9,825 nt of DNA from Candidatus Bipolaricaulota bacterium (GCA_030612175.1 JAUWOJ010000038.1:1-9825); one strand, 5' to 3'; counted from the first letter of the stretch, positions 1-7,347 are shown. Numbers and translations are program-made. The notes: generated by a model from the sequence alone, not told the origin.

Positions 1-651
1 GTCCATGTGTCAAGTGGCCAATCCATCGACACAGATAGAATCCTCCTTGCCGTTGGCCGTCGACCGAATTCAGCGGGTATGGGTCTGGAGACCGTGGGGA
101 TCGAACCAGATCGACGTGCGTTCATCCCGGTCGATGAGAAGCTGCAGACGAGTGCTCCCAGCGTGTACGCAATCGGCGACCTTGTCCCTGGTCCAATGCT
201 TGCCCACAAGGGATCGGCAGAAGGGCTGAAGCTTGCTGCTTCGTTCGCGGGTCAGAATTACCCTCTCGACTATCAAACGATTCCGCAGGCGATATTTACC
301 GACCCCGAGGTCGCCTCAGTCGGTTTGTCGGAGGCGCGAGCAAAAGAGGAAGGCCAGGACGTTATCGTCGGCCGCTTTCCGTATGCCGCACTGGGAAAGG
401 CTCAGGGGATGCGAGAGACACAAGGATTCTTCCAGGTTGTCGCAGATGCCAAGAACAAGCGTCTCCTGGGGACACAGATCGTAGGCGCGGAGGCATCGGC
501 CTTGATCGCTGAGGCTGCGCTCGCCGTGCAGAACGGACTCTCCTTGGAAACGATCGCCGATAGTGTGCACGCACATCCGACCCTTCCCGAGGGGCTGAAG
601 GAGGCGGCAGAGGCGGCGCTCGGTCGAGCGATCCATGCCGTTAATCGGTAG
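1..651 (+). CDS. lpdA: Dihydrolipoamide dehydrogenase (E3), C-terminal part, 5'-truncated by window edge
   Basis: Flavoprotein that reoxidises the dihydrolipoyl group of 2-oxoacid dehydrogenase or glycine-cleavage complexes, passing electrons through FAD and a disulfide to NAD+. The frame is open from base 1, giving 216 visible residues; a full protein is about 460-480. Visible are the end of the NAD domain (ILLAVGRRPN, 14-23), the second FAD-binding motif (YAIGDLVPGPMLAHKGSAEG, 56-75) and the dimerisation domain, beginning near FTDPEVASVGLS (99-110). The C-terminal HAHPTLPE (190-197) carries the His192/Glu197 pair that completes the active site of the partner subunit. The N-terminal CxxxxC redox disulfide lies outside the window. 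The HPTxxE ending and PGPMLAHK argue for true Lpd rather than mercuric or glutathione reductase. The gene looks richer in GC than the genes to its right. Which complex it serves cannot be told here. Confidence 0.93.
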   Translation, partial: VHVSSGQSIDTDRILLAVGRRPNSAGMGLETVGIEPDRRAFIPVDEKLQTSAPSVYAIGDLVPGPMLAHKGSAEGLKLAASFAGQNYPLDYQTIPQAIFTDPEVASVGLSEARAKEEGQDVIVGRFPYAALGKAQGMRETQGFFQVVADAKNKRLLGTQIVGAEASALIAEAALAVQNGLSLETIADSVHAHPTLPEGLKEAAEAALGRAIHAVNR

Positions 652-756
652 GATCCAACCAGACACTTTAGGTGAAAACTGACTCTCTTTGAATTAAAAG
701 TGCGAAGTCCGGAAACCTCGTGAGCCAATCTGTCAAGTGTTAGTTGGGTGTGACTT

Positions 757-778
757 CTTAGGACAAGCTTGTCTTGAG
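757..778 (+). terminator. Probable 3'-end stem-loop of lpdA
   Basis: A 22-base imperfect inverted repeat centred on the perfect 12-base palindrome GACAAGCTTGTC (762-773). Read as plus-strand RNA the arms pair throughout, two of the outer pairs being G-U; allowing a loop of AGCU leaves a stem of 9 pairs. Read as minus-strand RNA those two positions become A-C mismatches, so the hairpin is stronger in the lpdA direction. It is followed by CCTTTCCTTGTT, which is U-rich but not a clean U-run. It lies about 105 bases past the lpdA stop and overlaps the stop codon of the convergent minus-strand ORF. Terminator function is inferred. Confidence 0.45.
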
Positions 779-1014
779 CCTTTCCTTGTTGGCAGTATGA
801 TTCTCTTCTATGTGGAGGATCGCCGGGATGAAGAACGCCGAGATGCCGACTGCTATGCAGAGGAAGCCTGCGACCACGAACCATACCTGGATACCGAACC
901 GTCGAATAAACCAGCTCTCAGGAATCAACCCTTTCCGTTTCCATCGATAGAGTTGTCCGTACGAGATCCCCATTCTCTCAAGGGCATCCTTTTTGGAGAT
1001 CAGTTTCTGTTCAT
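758..1014 (-). pseudogene. Chimeric remnant: YhbD/DUF4004-like MerR-type HTH N-terminus joined to an MFS transporter C-terminus
   Basis: The open frame runs from just after the tldE stop (codons readable from 1030) to TAA at 758-760. Its first part, LISKKDALER then MGISYGQLYRWKRKGLIPES and WFIRR, reads like the N-terminal winged-helix of Bacillus YhbD-type (DUF4004) proteins. The family's following Gly-Gln...Phe-Phe-Pro block is missing. Instead, from about base 900, comes one strongly hydrophobic stretch (FVVAGFLCIAVGISAFFIPA) and a short polar tail ending HIEENH..., which resembles the last transmembrane helix of MFS-type exporters. The natural start seems broken: a Shine-Dalgarno-like AAGGA (1027-1023) precedes an ATG at 1014-1012 that is one base out of frame, as if one base were lost. 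The only in-frame ATG is at 973, inside the HTH, giving 71 aa. It follows tldE by 16 bases. The family assignments are recalled from motifs, not searched; the alternative is a real membrane-tethered HTH protein. Confidence 0.5.
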
Positions 1015-1030
1015 TCTTGCGATCCTTCCA

Positions 1031-2338
1031 CTACTTCACTTGCCCAACAACATTCACTCCGTCAACTGCGATTGTTGGCGTGTTAAGCATACCGTGAACG
1101 CATCTCCTCTCATTACCAAGAGCAATCAAGCTCTCCTTCAGGAGAGCGTAGGCATTCCCTGCAATCATCGTATTCTTCACTCGACCTACAATCTTTCCGT
1201 GTTCAATCTTGAACGCAACTGCCACGTTATTTGAGAATTGTCCGCTTATGATATTTCCTTGCCCCAAGCCAAGAACGCTATCTACTAGGAGTCCTTCGTC
1301 CAGCTCAGCGATTATCTCGTCCTGTGAATGGGTACCGGTGCTGATAGTAACGTTAGTCATCCCTACTTTTGGAAGGCTACGAAATCCGCTCCTTGACCCG
1401 TTGCCGGTCGGTTCAACCCCAGCAAGAGCAGCGGCACGCAGATCATACACAAATCTCTTGATTACCCCATTGTTAACTAGCGGAGTATGTGTAGTAGGGA
1501 TTCCCTCATCATCGAAGCTACTGCTTCTTACTGCATGAGGAATTGCTCCATCATCTGTTATCGACAGATCAGTACTAAACGCCGTTTCCCCGATGCGTCC
1601 CTTAAGCGGTGATGTACCCATAAATACCGACTTACCGTTAAATCCAACAATAAGAGGAAGCAGAAGGCAAATTGCGCCGGCAGGGCTAAACACAACCGGA
1701 AGACTCTTCGACGCTGTGGGTACAATCCTCTCACCCCAATGCAGTTGTTGAATAAGGCTGTTGGCAATCCGATCCACCTGTAACTCGCTGAGGTAACTTG
1801 CTTGAGATTGTTCAAACAGGAGGAAGATGTCGTCCTCTCTTGCTTTCTCGATATCAACCGACAGCAGAATGCGAGTCCTCTCCTCTTGGACATCAACTCC
1901 CGAAGTATTAGTGAGTTTGACCGTTTCCACTACCTTGTTGATCGACAGATTGATATCCACCTCTGAAGAAACTCCCTCCAATCTCGTAAGTAAATCTTGT
2001 CCAAGTTCAACCAGATCGGTTTCTGAGAGCTCGACAATTGCTGGATCGTATGTATCAATAGATGGGAGATCTTCTTGCGCTGGAAACGCAAGGCTCACCT
2101 TCTCCCCAAAGGTAGCGGTAGCAAGCGCCGCGCCAACTAATCCACGTGTATTCTTAACGTTGGTTGTAGTGGCAAAACCAACTCTCCCGTCATCAATAAC
2201 CCTTAACGCGACTCCTTCGAGTTCTTTGCTCTTGATCGATTCCAGCTTTCCAGAACGAAACTTGACGGGAAGCGTTCGAGTTTGCAGGTGGTAAAGCTCG
2301 CCTTGTCTTCCTTTGAGTTCTGCTAGAAAGGAGTTCAT
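1031..2338 (-). CDS. pmbA: TldE/PmbA, non-catalytic subunit of the TldD/TldE metalloprotease
   Basis: Partner of TldD in a cytosolic heteromeric protease that degrades unstructured peptides and, in some bacteria, matures microcins or other modified peptides. The 435-aa product has the usual family length and plan. The N-terminal domain includes a conserved-looking VKFRSGKLESIKSKELEGVA segment (residues 25-44). The C-terminal half holds KSLPVVFSPAGA, then DDGAIPHAVRSSSFDDEGIP, PLVNNGVIKRFVYDLRAA and FKIEHGKIVGRVKNTMIAGN. It has no HExxxH motif, which is what distinguishes the TldE subunit from catalytic TldD. The ATG at 2338 has an AGGAGG at 2345-2350, six bases away, and its A overlaps the last base of the tldD stop (TAATG), so the two are almost certainly translationally coupled and made in matched amounts. 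No obvious substrate peptide gene is nearby. Confidence 0.92.
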   Translation of the reverse strand: MNSFLAELKGRQGELYHLQTRTLPVKFRSGKLESIKSKELEGVALRVIDDGRVGFATTTNVKNTRGLVGAALATATFGEKVSLAFPAQEDLPSIDTYDPAIVELSETDLVELGQDLLTRLEGVSSEVDINLSINKVVETVKLTNTSGVDVQEERTRILLSVDIEKAREDDIFLLFEQSQASYLSELQVDRIANSLIQQLHWGERIVPTASKSLPVVFSPAGAICLLLPLIVGFNGKSVFMGTSPLKGRIGETAFSTDLSITDDGAIPHAVRSSSFDDEGIPTTHTPLVNNGVIKRFVYDLRAAALAGVEPTGNGSRSGFRSLPKVGMTNVTISTGTHSQDEIIAELDEGLLVDSVLGLGQGNIISGQFSNNVAVAFKIEHGKIVGRVKNTMIAGNAYALLKESLIALGNERRCVHGMLNTPTIAVDGVNVVGQVK

Positions 2339-3720
2339 TACTTGCCTCCTATCGTCACATTTGTGATCCGGACATGTGGCGATCCATCAGTCACTGGAAG
2401 AGGAAATTGTCCCCCCTTTCCGCATCCACCAGATCCACCATAGAGCTCCTTGTCATCGCCGATCATGTCAATGTCTCGAAGTGTCTCAAATACATTGCCT
2501 GTAAGCACAACGTCCTTGAGCATCTCTCCTAGTTCACCATTCACGATCTCATAAGCATATGCCGCGGAGAAAGTAAACTGTTCAAACATAGTCTGCCCTC
2601 CGTATGCCTTAATTGCATATATCCCCTTATCTATCCCTGCCAACATTTCGTCGAAGCTACATGCGCCAGCATCAATATAGGTATTGGTCATACGCACTAT
2701 TGGCTCGTATTCGTAGGAAATAGCACGAGCATTGCCTGTTGGAATAGCTCCCATCTTTTTCGCTGTTTCGCGCGAGTGTAGCAAGCTAGTTAAGATCCCG
2801 TTCTTGATCAGGTAGGTCTTTGCTCGCGCCACGCCTTCATCGTCGTATGGGATATTCCCTCGGAGTCCTGGAAGGTATCCGTCATCAATCACATTTAGCT
2901 CATTGTTCCCGAATCGTTTCCCCAGCGTCATGATCTTCGCCATTCGCTCGTTCTTGAATAGGAAGTCGGCCTCACAGCCATGCCCAAATGCCTCATGAAT
3001 GAACACCCCGGCAAGGCCGGGATCAAGTATTACCGTATATTTCCCGCCATCAACCGATCGGGCACTAAGCAGATCCACCGCACGCTTGGCGGCATTAGTA
3101 GCTTGTTCCTCTCGGCCAAGGACAAACTCGAAGCCAGCAGCACTGCCCAATGTTTCAAAGCCTTGTTCGATATTCGTTTTTCCAGCACTTGCTACCGCTA
3201 CTAAGAGCAATGTAATGTCAGGGACTTGCTGTACGATAAACGTCCCTTCAGAGGTTGCGAGAGTAACCTCACGAAAAGAGTCGGTGTAACGAGCGCTGGT
3301 AGAAACAACTCTCTTGTCATGAGATAGAAGAATGCGATTGTAGGAGGCGATCAACTCCTTCTTCTCCTTTAGGGATACATCACGAAAGTCCCGCTCAAAC
3401 TCTGCGTGAACTGTCTGTTGAACAACCGGAACTTCTGCTAGCGCTGCTGCTTCGCTGCTGTGTTGTCCGACTAGGCTAGCCATACGTTCCGCCTCTTGTA
3501 TCTTCTGCCGCAATTGGGAGATATCATTCAACACTGCGATTCCCCAGCCGCCTTCTTTCAAGCATCGCACAATCCCACCCAATTCACTGGACGATTCCAG
3601 GTTCTCTAGTTTGTCTTTTTGGAATTGCACCTGGTTACGCGCCTCGTGGTCTATGCGTATCTCGGTGTAATCGGCATTGCTTCCTGCAATTGCCTGCAGT
3701 AGAAGCTCTTTCTCATTCAC
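2338..3720 (-). CDS. tldD: TldD, catalytic zinc subunit of the TldD/TldE metalloprotease
   Basis: Catalytic subunit of the TldD/TldE peptidase. The metal site is intact: HEAFGH (residues 242-247) supplies the HExxxH His242, Glu243 and His247, and the C-terminal GGSGGCGKGG segment supplies the conserved Cys433 found as a ligand in E. coli TldD (there GMCGKDG-like). Other family landmarks are FGNNELNVIDDG and the C-terminal HVRITNVTIGGK. The length of 460 aa is typical. I place the start at GTG 3720-3718 because a strong AAGGAGGT (3727-3734) sits six bases upstream. The longer reading from ATG 3750 adds ten basic residues with no family counterpart and overlaps a candidate -10 box. The stop overlaps the tldE ATG by one base. 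Upstream, 171 bases separate it from pckA, so it probably has its own promoter. Confidence 0.94.
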   Translation of the reverse strand: MNEKELLLQAIAGSNADYTEIRIDHEARNQVQFQKDKLENLESSSELGGIVRCLKEGGWGIAVLNDISQLRQKIQEAERMASLVGQHSSEAAALAEVPVVQQTVHAEFERDFRDVSLKEKKELIASYNRILLSHDKRVVSTSARYTDSFREVTLATSEGTFIVQQVPDITLLLVAVASAGKTNIEQGFETLGSAAGFEFVLGREEQATNAAKRAVDLLSARSVDGGKYTVILDPGLAGVFIHEAFGHGCEADFLFKNERMAKIMTLGKRFGNNELNVIDDGYLPGLRGNIPYDDEGVARAKTYLIKNGILTSLLHSRETAKKMGAIPTGNARAISYEYEPIVRMTNTYIDAGACSFDEMLAGIDKGIYAIKAYGGQTMFEQFTFSAAYAYEIVNGELGEMLKDVVLTGNVFETLRDIDMIGDDKELYGGSGGCGKGGQFPLPVTDGSPHVRITNVTIGGK

Positions 3721-3726
3721 AAGCCA

Positions 3727-3734
3727 ACCTCCTT
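3727..3734 (-). promoter_or_regulatory. Strong Shine-Dalgarno deciding the tldD GTG start
   Basis: Minus-strand AAGGAGGT lies six bases before GTG 3720. It is inside the coding stretch of the alternative longer ORF (ATG 3750), so it favours the internal GTG. Confidence 0.75.
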
Positions 3735-3748
3735 TTCTGCGCTTTCTC

Positions 3749-3778
3749 ATTCTACTGGGGAGCTGTCTTCAGGTGCAA
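3749..3778 (-). promoter_or_regulatory. Candidate sigma70-type promoter of tldD-tldE
   Basis: On the minus strand, TTGCAC (3778-3773) is followed after 18 bases by TAGAAT (3754-3749), the latter a 5/6 match to TATAAT; the -35 is poor (3/6). A transcript starting near 3741 would carry the Shine-Dalgarno and GTG 3720 with a leader of about 20 bases. Motif-only evidence. Confidence 0.3.
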
Positions 3779-3891
3779 ATAACGGATGATGTGATTCGCG
3801 GAGTGCGTATCACTCAGGATTCAGGGTTACATCTAGGGCAAACAAGTGTGCTTTGGGGCTAAGATCCCGGGAAATCCAACTGATCTATCGC

Positions 3892-5544
3892 TCACTTCCC
3901 TGGGCACTGAGCGATAACAGCTGGATCTATTCCCTTGTTCCCGTATGCCTTGTCGAAATGCTTGGAGAACTCGCCAGCAAGCTTTGAGGCACGCTGGTCA
4001 TAAGCCTGCTTGTCCTCCCAAGTGTTCCTCGGATTCAAGATCTCAGGAGATGGAATACCGGGACATGTTTGTGGCACAAGTATATGGAATGTCTTATCTT
4101 CGGTACATTCCACATCCTCTAACTCTAGAGAGACCGCGGCGTGAACCATCGCTCGTGTGAGATTAATGTCGATGCGCTTGGAGACTCCATATGGACCTCC
4201 ACTCCATCCAGTATTCACCAAGTAGACACTCGTTCCGTATCTCTCCATTCTTTCACCGAGCATTCCCGCGTAGATGTCGGGATTTCTTGGCATGAATGGC
4301 TCACCAAAGAACCGAGAGAAGGTTGTCTGGGGTTCAATAATCCCTGTCTCTGTGCCAGCGAGTTTGCTCGTATATCCCATCAAGAACCAGAGCATCGCCT
4401 GTTCTCGAGAAAGCTTGGAGATAGGAGGAAGAACGCCATTAGCATCGGCGGTGAGAAAAAGGATTATCTTCGGGGACGATCCCTTAGATGACCGCTTGAC
4501 ATTGGAGAGGTATCTCAGTGGGTATGATGCGCGGGAGTTCGGGGTAAAGCGATCATCATGCAGATCAAAAATCCCATTAGGATAAACCATTGCATTCTCT
4601 ATAATCGCTCCATGCTCACGGTAATCATCCTTGTGCATAACGGCTTTGTGGATCTCTGGCTCTTTCTCTGGGTCAAGATCAATTAGCTTCGCGTAGCAGC
4701 CGTTCTCAAAGTTAGCTATTCCTTCTTCACTCCAACCGTGTTCGTCGTCACCAAGAAGAGCGCGTCGCGGATCAGCGGACAGCGTCGTCTTCCCCGTACC
4801 AGAAAGCCCCAGAAGCAACGCTATATTACCGTCCTTTCCTTCATTTGCAGAGCAATGGAGGGGAAGAATACCTTCAGCCGGTAAGAGGTAGTTCATCACG
4901 GTGAACATTAGCTTCTTCACTGAGCCGCCATAGGCGGAACCATACACAATCCCGATTCGGCGATCAAAATCCATCGCAATCACCATCGTCGTAGTCCCAC
5001 CAATTCGTGGATCGATTCGCAGCCGGCCATCGTAGCGCAGCGGATCAAGTTTATCATGGGGAAGGACAAGAATGGTAAATGGTCGATCGAAGAAGACGCT
5101 TCGCGAGATATCCTCAGGAACAGGACGGAACATATTGTCCGTAAATAGCACAGTAAGGGCTTGATCAGTAATCGTTCTTACCGGTAAGGCATAAGAGGAA
5201 TCTGCTCCGAGAACACGGTCCGTAGTATAGATCTTCTCCTTCCTCTCAAGAGAGGCAAGTGCGTCCTCCAGCACCATGTCAAGTGTTTCTTCATCAATGG
5301 GGATGTTGTTCGGGGAATCCCAATCGATATTTCCTTCGCTTCCTCTTCGCTTGACAATAAGGGTATCCTTGGGACTCCTGCCGGTTGAGGCGACTGGTGT
5401 CCAGCATGCAAGTGCTCCGCAGGCCACAATCATTGCCTCCTTATTGCGAACTACCTCCTCGATCATGTTCTTTCTTGCTGGGTTATTCACAACAACCGAT
5501 CGCCTGAGCAGTTTGCGAACTTGTTCTTGTAAATCCATATTCAT
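3892..5544 (-). CDS. pckA: Phosphoenolpyruvate carboxykinase (ATP)
   Basis: Cytosolic enzyme interconverting oxaloacetate + ATP and PEP + CO2 + ADP; it feeds gluconeogenesis or, run backward, fixes CO2 into C4 acids. Numbering from ATG 5544 (550 aa, close to the usual 520-550): STGRSPKD (53-60, substrate Arg56), YGGSVKK (205-211, metal-site Lys), His230 in LHCSAN, the P-loop GLSGTGKTT (246-254), LLGDDEHGW with the metal-binding Asp pair near 266-267, and the C-terminal NTGWSGGPYGVSKRI block. The P-loop and its placement identify the ATP-type family, not the GTP-type. Two starts are possible: ATG 5544 and ATG 5538. A purine-rich AAGGGGAG ends just two bases before the first and eight before the second, so 5538 (548 aa) is equally defensible. 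The open frame reaches 5640, but that extension has no family counterpart. It stands alone, with 171 bases to tldD and 273 from trkH. Confidence 0.96.
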   Translation of the reverse strand: MNMDLQEQVRKLLRRSVVVNNPARKNMIEEVVRNKEAMIVACGALACWTPVASTGRSPKDTLIVKRRGSEGNIDWDSPNNIPIDEETLDMVLEDALASLERKEKIYTTDRVLGADSSYALPVRTITDQALTVLFTDNMFRPVPEDISRSVFFDRPFTILVLPHDKLDPLRYDGRLRIDPRIGGTTTMVIAMDFDRRIGIVYGSAYGGSVKKLMFTVMNYLLPAEGILPLHCSANEGKDGNIALLLGLSGTGKTTLSADPRRALLGDDEHGWSEEGIANFENGCYAKLIDLDPEKEPEIHKAVMHKDDYREHGAIIENAMVYPNGIFDLHDDRFTPNSRASYPLRYLSNVKRSSKGSSPKIILFLTADANGVLPPISKLSREQAMLWFLMGYTSKLAGTETGIIEPQTTFSRFFGEPFMPRNPDIYAGMLGERMERYGTSVYLVNTGWSGGPYGVSKRIDINLTRAMVHAAVSLELEDVECTEDKTFHILVPQTCPGIPSPEILNPRNTWEDKQAYDQRASKLAGEFSKHFDKAYGNKGIDPAVIAQCPGK

Positions 5545-5574
5545 ATCTCCCCTTGGTCTCCTATGTGTGTCGTG

Positions 5575-5590
5575 CCAGGGATAATCCTGG
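5575..5590 (-). repeat. 16-base palindrome in the pckA leader region
   Basis: CCAGGGATAATCCTGG has perfect 5-base arms (CCAGG/CCTGG) around GATAAT and lies 31-46 bases before the pckA ATG, just after a TTGACG hexamer (5601-5596 on the minus strand). It could be a short leader hairpin or an operator; no -10 at the right distance from TTGACG was found, so I do not call a promoter. Confidence 0.3.
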
Positions 5591-5639
5591 AACGTCAACC
5601 GGCAAATCATACCCAATGGAGGAGCAAAATGCAGCGACA

Positions 5640-5664
5640 AATAGTACTATTCTTTCACTATTCT
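5640..5664. repeat. Operator-like cluster of repeats upstream of pckA
   Basis: On the minus strand AGAATAGT occurs twice (5664-5657 and 5653-5646), exactly 11 bases apart, about one helical turn. The second copy runs into the perfect 12-base palindrome AATAGTACTATT (5640-5651), which supplies an inverted third half-site. The cluster is about 100 bases before the pckA start. No function is shown; a transcription-factor site is an inference. Confidence 0.35.
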
Positions 5665-5683
5665 CTTAGAACCGAATCCCGAG

Positions 5684-5710
5684 ATTGTCGTTCCGTTTCA
5701 GAAGGACAAT
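5684..5710 (-). repeat. Inverted repeat between trkH and pckA
   Basis: Arms ATTGTCGTTC (5684-5693) and GAAGGACAAT (5701-5710) match at 9 of 10 positions around a 7-base loop. Neither strand has a T-run after it, so it is not a standard intrinsic terminator. It could be an attenuator-like or processing hairpin in the pckA leader, or a protein site. Confidence 0.35.
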
Positions 5711-5791
5711 CAGGTAAGAAGAGAAGTCAACAGTGACAGATGAAATGTCCTCGCAAACCAGGATCATACCTTTCTTGAGGACGTTGTAGGG

Positions 5792-5815
5792 CTACTCGTC
5801 AAGTATCACGAGTAG
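5792..5815 (-). terminator. Stem-loop just after trkH
   Basis: Perfect 8-base arms CTACTCGT (5792-5799) and ACGAGTAG (5808-5815) with an 8-base loop, beginning two bases past the trkH TAA on the minus strand. There is no T-tract beyond it (CCCTACAACG follows), so it may protect the 3' end of the mRNA or support Rho-dependent ending instead of acting as a classical terminator. Confidence 0.4.
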
Positions 5816-5817
5816 AG

Positions 5818-7347
5818 TTAGAGACTTGTTCGCTGCCCTCTAAGTATCAGGAAGCGAACAAGCAATAGAACAGGGATTATCTCCAGCCTTCCGATCCACA
5901 TGCTAAAACATAGCGCCAACTTGCCTAACATTGACATCTCGGGCCCGGTAATTCCAATCGATAACCCAACGTTACCCTGGGCGCTTGCTACTTCGAAAAG
6001 CGCATCGGAAAGAGTAAAATGCGCGGGAGACGTCTGCAAGATCACAATCACTCCCACTGCCAGGAAGACAAGCCATAGCAGCGTAATCATAGCGGCATTT
6101 TGTAGCTGGTCCGGAATCTCGCTTTGATCGAGTGTAGTCGACCCAACCTTAAATGGAACAATCGCGTCGTTCGGGGAAAGTATCTTACGGAATCGCCACT
6201 GTGCCCCCTTAATCAAGACCAATGCGCGGATTATCTTGACTCCGCCAGCAGTTGATCCAGCTGCCCCCCCAAGGAACATCGCAGCAGCAAGAAGGACTTT
6301 TGCTGTATCACTCCAGCCCCCCATATTCGCTGTCTGAAACCCAGTGCATGTTATTGCTGAAATGAATTGGAAGCCTGAATACCGCAGTGAGCGAAGAAGC
6401 CCCAATGATCCCATATTCTCCAACATCAAGAAGACAACACCTCCGGCAAGGAATAGGAAAAAGCATCGTGTCTGGAAATCCCGCCATAGGATCATTCCTT
6501 TCCCTCTCATGAGCTGGTAATGCACAGCAAAACTGATCGCCCCAAAGAACATAATCGGCAACAGTACCAGCTCAATGGTAACGTTGTTATAGGAAGCAAT
6601 GCTATCCGCAGTTACACTGAATCCGCCGGTGGATATCCCGGTCATAGCATGATTGATTGCCTCCCAAATTGGCATCCCCGCTCCCCATAGAACGACTACA
6701 CTGATAAACGTATATAATGCAAAGATCCACCACATTGTGCGTAATGTGGACACAATGCTTGGATGAATTTTTTCTCCGTGCGCTTCAGCGTAGTACAAAC
6801 TGTGAGTACCCAACCCCGGGCGCGGACCAACAATAATCGTCAACATCAAAACGATTACACCCATCCCACCGACCCATTCAATGAAACTTCTCCACCACTG
6901 AAGTGTCTTGGGTAATAGATTAGGTTGTGAGGCCATGGTCAGCCCAGTTCCTGTGTACCCCGAGATTGACTCGAAGAAAGCGCTCAACGGATCTCTGAAG
7001 TAGAAAAGGGTTTCAGAGCCAATCCCGCTGCGTTGCGCGAACAATGCAGTAAGGACAAACGGAAGCGAGCCTATTGTCGCGACAAGGAGCCAACCGGCTG
7101 CTGCAATTATCATCCCGTGCCTGAGCTTAGCTTCACCAGCGGCGCGAAAAGGTAGGTACAAGCACAAGCCAACAAGAAAGGATACGCCCGCGGTTATGGC
7201 AAGGGGAGTAAGAGCGTAATGCTCATTGAACGCAACCGGGACGGCCAGCGATACAACAGCCATGACTCCAACAACAGGAACAAGGAGGCCAAGACCGCGA
7301 AGAACGATACGGAGATCTTCAGTTGAACGGAATAGGGAAATTCTCAT
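5818..7347 (-). CDS. trkH: Trk/Ktr-type potassium uptake pore subunit TrkH
   Basis: Inner-membrane K+ translocating subunit of the SKT superfamily. The 509-aa product is strongly hydrophobic and shows the four pore-loop repeats, each with the filter glycine: SGYTGTGLT (129-137), TGISTGGFS (236-244), TCTGFQT (333-339) and AQGNVGLS (456-463). The third repeat is followed by GGAAGSTAGGVKIIR (360-374), a segment typical of TrkH/KtrB, and the C-terminus has MWIGRLEIIPV (483-493). The length and N-terminal transmembrane pair fit TrkH (about 480-510) better than KtrB (about 450). Its ATG overlaps the trkA stop by four bases (ATGA, 7344-7347) and there is no good Shine-Dalgarno, so translation probably depends on coupling to trkA. 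A run of seven G residues (6264-6270 on the plus strand as C) lies at residues 358-361. Confidence 0.95.
   Translation of the reverse strand: MRISLFRSTEDLRIVLRGLGLLVPVVGVMAVVSLAVPVAFNEHYALTPLAITAGVSFLVGLCLYLPFRAAGEAKLRHGMIIAAAGWLLVATIGSLPFVLTALFAQRSGIGSETLFYFRDPLSAFFESISGYTGTGLTMASQPNLLPKTLQWWRSFIEWVGGMGVIVLMLTIIVGPRPGLGTHSLYYAEAHGEKIHPSIVSTLRTMWWIFALYTFISVVVLWGAGMPIWEAINHAMTGISTGGFSVTADSIASYNNVTIELVLLPIMFFGAISFAVHYQLMRGKGMILWRDFQTRCFFLFLAGGVVFLMLENMGSLGLLRSLRYSGFQFISAITCTGFQTANMGGWSDTAKVLLAAAMFLGGAAGSTAGGVKIIRALVLIKGAQWRFRKILSPNDAIVPFKVGSTTLDQSEIPDQLQNAAMITLLWLVFLAVGVIVILQTSPAHFTLSDALFEVASAQGNVGLSIGITGPEMSMLGKLALCFSMWIGRLEIIPVLLLVRFLILRGQRTSL

Noticed and set aside
402..884. Minus-strand open frame of 160 codons over the end of lpdA
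   Set aside because: Antisense to the conserved lpdA C-terminus, with Arg/Ser/Pro-rich low-information sequence typical of shadow frames.
737..1234. Plus-strand open frame of 165 codons across the lpdA-tldE junction
   Set aside because: It overlaps the tldE coding end and the HTH remnant antisense, shows no recognisable domain and has no ribosome binding site.
1031..3720. TldD/TldE as part of a modified-peptide (microcin-like) gene cluster
   Set aside because: No small precursor ORF, modification enzyme or dedicated exporter lies beside the pair; the only transporter trace is the MFS fragment in the broken ORF.
3721..3750. Longer tldD reading from ATG 3750
   Set aside because: A strong AAGGAGGT lies within it, directly before GTG 3720, and the extra ten basic residues do not fit the family.
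5545..5640. Longer pckA reading starting at ATG 5640 (adds 32 residues)
   Set aside because: The extra residues have no counterpart in PEP carboxykinases, there is no Shine-Dalgarno before 5640, and the region contains the palindromes expected of regulatory DNA.
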